Below are positions 57,534 through 64,000 of a DNA stretch of 64,000 nucleotides, in pieces; positions within the stretch are counted from its first letter, which is position 1, and every line of letters begins with the position of its first letter. The position numbers and the translations under genes were made by a program. The stretch is taken from the NCBI GenBank assembly GCA_003142535.1, contig PLMQ01000055.1, forward strand, positions 1 to 64,000. The letters are read 5' to 3'. The notes beneath the pieces were generated by a model. It made no database searches. It worked only from the letters and a program-made list of their open reading frames with translations, and was not told the DNA's origin. The DNA comes from Syntrophaceae bacterium (GTDB lineage: Bacteria > Desulfobacterota > Syntrophia > Syntrophales > Smithellaceae).

Positions 57534-57747
57534 AGGGTGATTACGTTTTCCCTCGTTTCTTCGGCTGGTGCATAAAAGGTTTAAATAGATGCTTTTATAA
57601 AAAAGGTGGCAGCAGAAGAAAGAAATAACCGGTGGACAGAAATAAATTGAACCGTCTCTAATATTTCGTGGTGGAAGCCACAAAAGAATTGAGTCAGTAG
57701 CGGCAGGCTACTTCTTAATTTCCATTCATTTTGCCTTAACAGAGATT

Positions 57748-60276
57748 TTACTTAACGGCGACAGTGCTTGTCAATGGTGCTGTTAAATTTTCTGTTAAAC
57801 GTCCCATGAAATCTTTGCCGGTGATTTTCTTACCGGAAGAATCCGTGACATAGAAAACATCAACAGCCTGGTCGTTTCTGGTCGATAATCTTGCGGAAAC
57901 AATATTGACGCGATTTTCGGAAAAGCAATGCGCAATCCGGTGCAGCAGGCCGAAATTATCGGCAGTATCAATTTCCACGATGGTATAATGCGGAGAGTCT
58001 GTATTGTTAAGGCGGACATCAACTAAATTCTTTTGCTGCGCCAGGCGCAGCGGTGGTGGTGGATAGATTTTTATCCGCTCGGTCACCAGATCATCGGCGC
58101 TCACCTGCCTGGTTTTGATCTTTTCCCATTTTTGGTAAATATTGGCTATTCTTTTTTGCGCCGTCAGGCGCGGTTTTTCCGGCGGCTCAATATGAAAAAT
58201 ATCCAATACCTTGCCATTCGGTGTCGAATAGATACGGGCGCTGAGCACATTATAACCCTCCGATGAAATGCAGCCGATAATGTCGCTTAAGAAACCGACC
58301 CGGTCATCCGCGCAAACAGTCAGCCGCTCAAAACCGGTGAACATCTCCAGATGCAAACCCAGCCCCGCTTCCCCTGTTTGGGCAAGCCACAAGATGTGTT
58401 TTTCTCTATCTTCCGGCAAAATATCATGTGAATAGGAATCATCGGCAACAGCGAGAGGTGCTGAGGTAATCCCGGTTATTTGATCGGGCTTTAAATGATC
58501 AAAAGAATCGACAACCCGATCATAGAGCTGCTCGAGTTGATAGGCTTTCCAGCCCGTCCACGTCTTTCGGCCGACACTGCGGATATCGGCAACCGTCAAT
58601 AAATACAACAAATCGAGATTTTTTTTGTTCTCCACGTCGCTGATAAATATTTTCATATTTTTATCATCCGGTTCGCGAAACAGTGACATATTGGCCATAT
58701 CCAGATGATGGTAGACAAGAAAACGAATCTGGTCAGTCCGCGCTTCGTCGAGACCTAGGCGCTCACAGACATTTTCCGCGATAACAGCCCCATTCTGGGC
58801 ATGATCTCCCGGCTGCATTTTGCCAATGTCATGCAAAAGCACCGCCAGCCGTAAAACAAGCTTATCCTCGATTACCTGATAAATGTTTCTTATTTTATTA
58901 TCGGAATCATGTTCGAGTTCATCACAGGCGCAGAGCGCCAGAAGGATGTGCTGGTCAATTGTAAATTCATGATACTGGTCATATTCGACTTTACAGGTCA
59001 AAACATTAAAAGCAGGGATAAGCTTTCCCAGGACACCGGTTTCATGCATGACCAGTAAAGCCTGACCAACCGGGCAGGGTTGTGCTAAAATAGCAAGAAA
59101 TATATCGCCGGCAATATTTGTTTTGAATTCATCCTGATCAATAGCATCGGCGGCGTGGCGAACTGTATTGCGCAGCTCTACACTGAGAGTTGCTCTATGA
59201 CTCAAAGCGCTTTGGAACAGGCTGATTATTGTTTCAGCTGTATCCAGATGGACATCTTTTTTGTAGCGGGAAAAAACAATACCGTCAAGCAAGGCAATAC
59301 CCGGCGCGATTTCTACGGCACTGAGGCGCCGCCGCATATTACTCCAGATACTCTTGCCTGTGAGGTCTTTTTCCAAGAAGGTAAGCAGGGCCAGGCGGAT
59401 TTTGCGAACAGTTTTAAAATATTTTTCCATTAGTTGCCCGGCACCGTTTCTACCGAAGCCAAAACGCTGGGCAATATCATTCTGATAATCCATCTCCAGA
59501 ACATCCATGCGCTGAGAACAGATTAAGTGCAGTTCTGTGCGCAGTCCCGCCAGGAATTCATAATTGGCTATAAAGCTCCTGGTTTCTCCAAGGGAAAACC
59601 CTGATTTGGAATGAAGCTCCGCAAACTTACGGACGCCGCTTCGGACACACTCCGCCCAGAGCAGGCGCTGGCAATCCCGCAGCGCGCAAATGCTGTTTTT
59701 AATGTTTGGTTCCACGCGATAAAGTGAGTTTTCCGAGGAATAGAGCCCTTCGCGCAGGGCAGCGGATATTTCTGTAATGTACTTATTTTTATTTTTTTCA
59801 AAATACGGCCCAAGACAGGTATTTTGCAGTTTATGAAAGAGGTCGCGGTTACCGCATATGTAGCGGCTCTCCAGCAATGCAGTATCGGTAGCCAGATCAT
59901 CACCGATAATTGCGGCACATTCGGAGAGAGTCCGGACTACACAGCCCATATTCAGGCCGATATTCCAGAAACCTTTCACGGTGCGGGATAATCTCGCCGA
60001 CGAATGCCGGTCCTGATGAAGAATAAGTATATCGACATCGGAAAACGGCCAGAGTTCCCTCCGGCCATACCCGCCTAAAGCAATGAGGCAAAATGCCGCA
60101 TCCGGCTTATCGGCATCTATATTTTTTTTATATATATCGCGTAAAATTTCATCAACATCATGGCAATACGCATAAAGAGTCTGCAGAGGCGGCACTTGTA
60201 ATCTACGCGCCGAGCCGAAATGCCGGTTACGCTTCTCGGATAATTCCGTCTTGTAAGCTGCAGCCGGATCAATCAT
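57748..60276 (-). CDS. glnD: PII uridylyltransferase / uridylyl-removing enzyme
   Basis: 842 residues. Domains in order: nucleotidyltransferase (ALGGYGRRELWPFSDVDILI, residues 67-86), HD hydrolase (VLLHDIGKMQPGDHAQNG, about residue 485), and two ACT domains (LTVCADDRVGFLSDIIGCIS and VEIDTADNFGLLHRIAHCFS) that bind glutamine. It modifies PII according to nitrogen status. It lies 9 nt downstream of glnB on the same strand. Confidence 0.96.
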   Translation of the reverse strand: MIDPAAAYKTELSEKRNRHFGSARRLQVPPLQTLYAYCHDVDEILRDIYKKNIDADKPDAAFCLIALGGYGRRELWPFSDVDILILHQDRHSSARLSRTVKGFWNIGLNMGCVVRTLSECAAIIGDDLATDTALLESRYICGNRDLFHKLQNTCLGPYFEKNKNKYITEISAALREGLYSSENSLYRVEPNIKNSICALRDCQRLLWAECVRSGVRKFAELHSKSGFSLGETRSFIANYEFLAGLRTELHLICSQRMDVLEMDYQNDIAQRFGFGRNGAGQLMEKYFKTVRKIRLALLTFLEKDLTGKSIWSNMRRRLSAVEIAPGIALLDGIVFSRYKKDVHLDTAETIISLFQSALSHRATLSVELRNTVRHAADAIDQDEFKTNIAGDIFLAILAQPCPVGQALLVMHETGVLGKLIPAFNVLTCKVEYDQYHEFTIDQHILLALCACDELEHDSDNKIRNIYQVIEDKLVLRLAVLLHDIGKMQPGDHAQNGAVIAENVCERLGLDEARTDQIRFLVYHHLDMANMSLFREPDDKNMKIFISDVENKKNLDLLYLLTVADIRSVGRKTWTGWKAYQLEQLYDRVVDSFDHLKPDQITGITSAPLAVADDSYSHDILPEDREKHILWLAQTGEAGLGLHLEMFTGFERLTVCADDRVGFLSDIIGCISSEGYNVLSARIYSTPNGKVLDIFHIEPPEKPRLTAQKRIANIYQKWEKIKTRQVSADDLVTERIKIYPPPPLRLAQQKNLVDVRLNNTDSPHYTIVEIDTADNFGLLHRIAHCFSENRVNIVSARLSTRNDQAVDVFYVTDSSGKKITGKDFMGRLTENLTAPLTSTVAVK

Positions 60277-60285
60277 AAATTATCA

Positions 60286-60633
60286 TTAAATAGCCTCCGG
60301 GCCTCGTTCGCCGGTGCTGATCCGCATCACATCTTCCAGCGGCAGCATGAATATTTTGCCGTCACCGATCTTGCCTTCCGTGCCTGTACGCGCAGCCTGA
60401 GCAATGGCTTTAATTGTCGGCTCTACAAATTTATCATCTACGGCAATTTCTATTTTTACCTTGCGTATAAAATTGATTTGATACTCGTGGCCGCGGTATG
60501 TTTCTGTGTGACCTTTCTGGCGGCCGATACCCTGCACATCCGATATGGTAAGACGGAATACTTCAATATGACTTAGTGCTTCTTTTACCGCTTCGAGTCG
60601 TGTCGGTTGAATAATGGCAATAATATATTTCAT
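60286..60633 (-). CDS. glnB: Nitrogen regulatory protein PII
   Basis: 115 residues. MKYIIAIIQPTRLEAVKEAL start, T-loop QKGHTETYRGHEYQINF with the uridylylation tyrosine in HEY (residue 51), then GRIGDGKIF-like GKIGDGKIFMLPLEDVMRIS. AAGGAGGAAA precedes the ATG. Between amtB and glnD, so probably a GlnK-type regulator of AmtB that is itself modified by GlnD. Confidence 0.96.
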   Translation of the reverse strand: MKYIIAIIQPTRLEAVKEALSHIEVFRLTISDVQGIGRQKGHTETYRGHEYQINFIRKVKIEIAVDDKFVEPTIKAIAQAARTGTEGKIGDGKIFMLPLEDVMRISTGERGPEAI

Positions 60634-60689
60634 TTTTTCCTCCTTCAGTTTGGGAGCATATATTAATTCGTCTGATGTTGCATCTACTT

Positions 60690-61928
60690 TTACCCGCGGA
60701 TATCCTGTTCCGGATAAGCGGAAATATTATGAGAACTGAGATCAGCTCCGCGCAGCTCTTCCTCGTTGCTTAAGCGAATTCCCACAGTACGCTTCAGAAT
60801 CATATAAACTAGACTGCTGGCAACCAGAGCGATAATGATTGCGGCAATCGTCCCTGCTATTTGAGCGCCGAGAGTTACACCGCCAGTGCCGCCCAGAAAT
60901 TTTTGGCCGAATATTCCAGTAGCTATTCCTCCCCAGGAACCGGTAAGGCCATGCAGCGGCCAGACACCCAGCACATCATCAATCTTTAGCCTTTCCGTCT
61001 CGACCTGAAAACCAACAATGAAAATGATGGAGGCAATGCCGCCGATAAAGAAAGCTCCAAATGGGTGAACGACATCGGAGCCGGAACAGATGGCGATCAG
61101 ACCGGCCAGCGCTCCGTTATGAATGAAACCGGGGTCATTTTTCGAAAAGAATAATGCAAAAATAATTCCGCCAGCCATGGCAAAAAGTGAATTGACAGCA
61201 ACAAGGCCGCTGATCGCTGAAATATCCTGAGCGCTCATTACATTGAATCCGAACCAGCCGATAGCCAATACCCAACTGCCCAATGCCAGAAAAGGAATAT
61301 TGGAAACGGGGATGCCCTGGCTCACTCCATTTGTCCAACGCCCGATCCTCTGTCCCAAAATAACTATTGCCGGTAAAGCCAGCCAGCCACCCATCGAATG
61401 AACTACTACTGAACCCGCATAATCGTGAAATTTGGCGCCAGTCATTGCGACAAGCGAGTCCTGAAAAAAAGTAAAACGTCCCCAGATTATGGATTCGAAT
61501 AAAGGATAGCATAACCCCGCCAGAATGGCTCCGGCGAAAAATTGCGGCCAGAATTTGGCGCGTTCGGCAATACCGCCGGAAATAATCGCCGGGATACAGG
61601 CGGCAAAAGTCGTTAAGAAAAAGCAATGGACAAGATCGAAGCCCCGGGCGCCCACAACTATTTTCCCGTTAAAAAGATTAGAGAGGCTGCCCGCATCCAT
61701 CCAAAAATTGATGCCGTAAGCAATGGGAAAACCAATTAAAAAATAAACAACTGTCGATGCCGACCAGTCCGTCATAATTTTCACCAGTGCGTTAACCTGA
61801 TTTTTCTGCCGGACAGTCCCCACTTCCAGAAAAGCAAACCCGGCATGCATGGCAAAAATCATTACGGCGCCCAGCATTAAAAAAAGCGTGTTGCTGGAAA
61901 ATTGCAGGCTTTGTAATGTTTCGTTCAT
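60690..61928 (-). CDS. amtB: Ammonium transporter AmtB
   Basis: 412 residues from ATG 61928, with GGAGG 5 nt upstream; ATG 61946 lacks this spacing. Eleven membrane segments. Pore histidines are in VVVHSMGGW and PLHGLTGSWGG. It conducts ammonium under nitrogen limitation and is gated by PII. First gene of amtB-glnB-glnD, preceded by a sigma-54 promoter. Confidence 0.96.
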   Translation of the reverse strand: MNETLQSLQFSSNTLFLMLGAVMIFAMHAGFAFLEVGTVRQKNQVNALVKIMTDWSASTVVYFLIGFPIAYGINFWMDAGSLSNLFNGKIVVGARGFDLVHCFFLTTFAACIPAIISGGIAERAKFWPQFFAGAILAGLCYPLFESIIWGRFTFFQDSLVAMTGAKFHDYAGSVVVHSMGGWLALPAIVILGQRIGRWTNGVSQGIPVSNIPFLALGSWVLAIGWFGFNVMSAQDISAISGLVAVNSLFAMAGGIIFALFFSKNDPGFIHNGALAGLIAICSGSDVVHPFGAFFIGGIASIIFIVGFQVETERLKIDDVLGVWPLHGLTGSWGGIATGIFGQKFLGGTGGVTLGAQIAGTIAAIIIALVASSLVYMILKRTVGIRLSNEEELRGADLSSHNISAYPEQDIRG

Positions 61929-61968
61929 GAACCCTCCTTTATCCATTAAGATTAATCATAAATAAAAG

Positions 61969-61984
61969 AGCAAAAAACCTGCCA
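61969..61984 (-). promoter_or_regulatory. Sigma-54 promoter of amtB-glnB-glnD
   Basis: On the minus strand TGGCAGGTTTTTTGCT: GG and GC are 10 nt apart, matching the -24/-12 consensus TGGCACG-N4-TTGC in 12 of 13 informative... positions except one base. It lies about 41 nt before the amtB start codon. Implies control by RpoN and an NtrC-type activator. Confidence 0.85.
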
Positions 61985-62064
61985 CATAAATGTATCCAAA
62001 TCAAAAATGTCTGAATATTATTTGTCACGATTATATAAACCACTGGAATATATTAATTATTTTA

Positions 62065-62116
62065 GACACAAAAATGTCCTAATTATTTTAATGACTAAAA
62101 TCAATTAAATAGGACA
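62065..62116. promoter_or_regulatory. Inverted-repeat candidate enhancer upstream of amtB
   Basis: TGTCCTAATTA (62075-62085) and TTAAATAGGACA (62105-62116) form an 11-bp inverted repeat with one mismatch, centres about 31 nt apart (three helical turns). A further GACA/TGTC pair is at 62065-62078. Placed 80-130 nt upstream of the sigma-54 promoter, as an activator site would be. It does not match the enteric NtrC consensus. Confidence 0.5.
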
Positions 62117-62258
62117 CAATACATATTTGTTTATTCCTTGAAGCCATGAAACAATTGTGTTCCGCCGCAATAGTGATTTCTATAAATCTCCGGCAACCAA
62201 TAGAACCCCCGTAAAATGGTTCTTGACTATTAAGCCTATTGTGAGCGCGTAGAAAACG

Positions 62259-62373
62259 CTATTAGAAAAACTTATCCGGTGAAGCTATATTATTAAAACT
62301 GGAGCAGTATGATCTGACGTGCATCGATATGCATTAAAAAAATGTTATTGTGAAATGTCGGCAATCGGCGGAT
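62259..62373 (+). pseudogene. Decayed copy of the moaA 3' end
   Basis: About 115 nt aligning with 57420-57532 (identical runs such as GAAATGTCGGCAATCGGCGG). An inserted base after CGG and a deleted base after ATGCAT break the frame, and the last codons diverge. No upstream part of moaA is present. It looks like the relic of a second moaA or of a duplication. Confidence 0.85.
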
Positions 62374-62438
62374 GATTTGTAGCTAATTATAATCGTTAAG
62401 AATAATTATTTGACCAAGCTATCTTTATTTTCCATTTA

Positions 62439-63920
62439 TTATTTCTTGTCTTTTAACTTTTGGGTCAACTCGATTATATATTTCTTTTGTGCTTTTGTAA
62501 TATCAGCCGTTTGCAGCCAGTCTTCAATTTCAACAAACGACCAGGACACAGTGAATTTTTCCTTAAGAAGATCGTTAAATTCCTTTTCGCTTTGCGATAT
62601 ATCCATGTTTAGTATTCTACCGGCGATACAGGCGAGGTAAAGCTGCACCGCCTTGTCCTCTATATCTTGAGCATACTGTGTTGCCATTGTAATTACCTTA
62701 GCAGCATCCTCATATTTACCATTAATAATTTTTAATTCGGCTAAATTGAGATAGGCCGAGGCATTTTGCGTGTCTAATTCGATGGCTTTGTTGTAATCAG
62801 CAATAGCTTTCTGATGTTCCTTAAGACGAGAGTACACAGTCCCCCTGTAAATATAGGCAAGGACCTTTTGCGTGTCTAATTCGATGGCTTTGTTGTAATC
62901 AGCAATAGCTTTCTGATGTTCCTTAAGATGAGAGTGCACAGTTCCCCTGTTAATATAGGCATAGGCATATTGTGGGTCTAATTCGATGGCTTTTGAATAG
63001 TATTCAATTTTTAGATTATAATCGGATTCATCATATGCTTTATTAGCCCATTTAATCGCTTCTGCCTTTTTCTTTTTATCATCAAGCAGGGTCTTTGCCA
63101 TTGGTTTTGTATCTTTGCTGCTCCTGTAATTTTCAAACTCTTTTTCCCAGTTTATTAATAATTTTTCTTTTTCCTTCAGTGACTTTTCTAGTTGTATAAT
63201 GGTTTCGTTAGATTCCTCATCTTTATACTTAAGTTTAGATTTGTATTCGGCGATTGTTTTCTCCAGTTCGGTAATCTTCTTCTTAAATTCTTCAACGGGG
63301 TTATTTTGAATTGCTTCAATTTCTTTTATTCTTACCTTCAGTTCCTTTTCCCTTTTTTCCGATTCCTTGAGTTCTTCTTTAAAACCTGTAGCCCTTTTCT
63401 CTTCTTCCCTTAACTGAGAAGTCATATCTTTGATAACTTCATCCGATGTTTTATGCGCATACCCCTCTTCATTTTCTTTATTCTCCAAATCGGTAATAGC
63501 TTTTTTTATTTTATTACGCAATTTCGGCAGGTCATCAGTGGAATAGAGTATATGTCCAATATCTTTTATGTCAAAAGGTGCATCGGTAATATTCTGACTA
63601 ATGATGATTGTTTTAGTCGATCCCATGGAATGGGCAAAACCAAGTTCATAGAACACATTAGGATTTTTGCCGGTCGTATCAGCTATGCAGTATTTTGCTT
63701 TCCTGATTCGTTTACAGATCCTATCACACCAAATGGATATATTGGTATAATGCTCGTCGGCACGGTCACATTTAAATTTTTTCCCTTCAATTCCATCAAA
63801 GGCTTGCTTGATTGCATCATAAACGGAATTAAAGCCTTGAAAAGGCATCATGAGAAATACATATTCGTTGTCAGTGCTTACTGGATGGGGACAATCACCA
63901 CCAATTTTCGAACAATACAT
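62439..63920 (-). CDS. TIR/deoxyribosyltransferase-like, coiled-coil, TPR protein (possible defence effector)
   Basis: 493 residues. Residues 15-145 have a nucleoside deoxyribosyltransferase/TIR-like pattern: EYVFLMMPFQGFNSVYDAIK, then YCIADTTGKNPNVFYELGFA with E92 in the catalytic-glutamate position, then KTIIISQN. Residues 150-290 are coiled coil and about 300-425 hold TPR repeats (PQYAYAYINRGTVHSHLKEH and two near copies). The C-terminal 70 residues are helical. Proteins of this build include NAD- or nucleotide-cleaving immune effectors; that role here is inference. C3 and C10 near the start may bind metal. Partner genes, if any, lie off the right edge. Confidence 0.7.
   Translation of the reverse strand: MYCSKIGGDCPHPVSTDNEYVFLMMPFQGFNSVYDAIKQAFDGIEGKKFKCDRADEHYTNISIWCDRICKRIRKAKYCIADTTGKNPNVFYELGFAHSMGSTKTIIISQNITDAPFDIKDIGHILYSTDDLPKLRNKIKKAITDLENKENEEGYAHKTSDEVIKDMTSQLREEEKRATGFKEELKESEKREKELKVRIKEIEAIQNNPVEEFKKKITELEKTIAEYKSKLKYKDEESNETIIQLEKSLKEKEKLLINWEKEFENYRSSKDTKPMAKTLLDDKKKKAEAIKWANKAYDESDYNLKIEYYSKAIELDPQYAYAYINRGTVHSHLKEHQKAIADYNKAIELDTQKVLAYIYRGTVYSRLKEHQKAIADYNKAIELDTQNASAYLNLAELKIINGKYEDAAKVITMATQYAQDIEDKAVQLYLACIAGRILNMDISQSEKEFNDLLKEKFTVSWSFVEIEDWLQTADITKAQKKYIIELTQKLKDKK
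62764..62967. repeat. Two tandem 102-nt repeats inside the TPR region
   Basis: Copy 1 at 62764-62865 and copy 2 at 62866-62967: the first 62 nt are identical and the rest differs by a few bases. Each encodes one 34-residue TPR unit. Indicates recent in-frame duplication within the gene. Confidence 0.9.
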
Positions 63921-64000
63921 GGCAAGAAATATCCTTCCTTTTATTGTTAAGCTGACTCAAACATTAACTACTCTATTTTATTGCGCCAAAGTAAGTGAAG
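63921..64000. other. Right edge, promoter side of the TPR gene
   Basis: 80 nt upstream of the minus-strand start; no further feature visible before the window ends. Confidence 0.4.

Overview
The window looks like a chromosome segment of a deltaproteobacterium (Desulfobacterota), most likely an anaerobic, syntrophic Syntrophales/Smithella-type organism. This is inference from gene order (gltX, the DUF177-rpmF-fab-glyA-rib-nusB run, the F1 ATP synthase operon without Fo a and c genes, the mre/mrdA/rodA locus), a short-chain fatty acid transporter, and a selenium gene cluster. There are no rRNA genes, no CRISPR array and no complete insertion sequence.

Layout. 1-1.6 kb: an AbiEi-like antitoxin gene and an antitoxin fragment, separated by two long palindromes. 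1.9-3.6 kb: tRNA-Glu, tRNA-Gln and gltX, all on the minus strand. 3.7-14 kb: a plus-strand housekeeping run (yceD/DUF177, rpmF, fabD, acpP, fabF, glyA, dCMP deaminase, asd, nrdR, ribE, ribBA, ribH, nusB, an M17-N protein) that lacks plsX, fabH, fabG and ribD and carries an apparently acquired asd. 14-25.7 kb: accessory genes (hydrolase, orphan peptide-binding lipoprotein, a YihY-cNMP-domain fusion, nitroreductase, DedA, a CmpB-like membrane protein, two tiny membrane proteins, a B12/radical SAM protein, a TPM-nucleotidyltransferase-LemA operon). 25.7-32 kb: NUDIX, SDR and a 1491-residue five-GAF hybrid histidine kinase. 32.3-36.5 kb: a selenium locus. 36.7-44.8 kb: tRNA-Leu, tRNA-Ala, a PpiD-like chaperone and the rod-shape genes mreBCD-mrdA-rodA-bactofilin. 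45.4-51.4 kb: atpF'-F-H-A-G-D-C. 51.7-62 kb: a spermidine-synthase-like membrane fusion, AtoE, greA, moaA and glnD-glnB-amtB with a sigma-54 promoter. 62.4-63.9 kb: a TIR/deoxyribosyltransferase-like coiled-coil-TPR protein that could be a defence effector.

The most interesting part is the selenium locus. A LysR regulator faces a minus-strand run of YedE-type transporter (apparent AUA start behind a strong ribosome site), an unannotated selenocysteine tRNA (UCA anticodon, 6-bp D stem with 4-nt loop, long variable arm, apparently a 12-bp rather than 13-bp acceptor/T stack), a DUF3343 protein, and an NAD(P)H-hydrate-dehydratase-like kinase read in frame into a TusA domain that keeps its own internal ribosome site. 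A structured repeat ends at the 3' end of the tRNA.

The second main theme is a family of structured intergenic repeats at five loci (32.1, 34.0, 45.1-45.4, 51.4-51.7 and 53.9-54.0 kb). Their hairpin arms change in a compensatory way while the loop and the 3' segment stay conserved. Several sit directly after intrinsic terminators, and they contain a nested small module that also occurs inside a second, MITE-like repeat family (18.3 and 25.6 kb).
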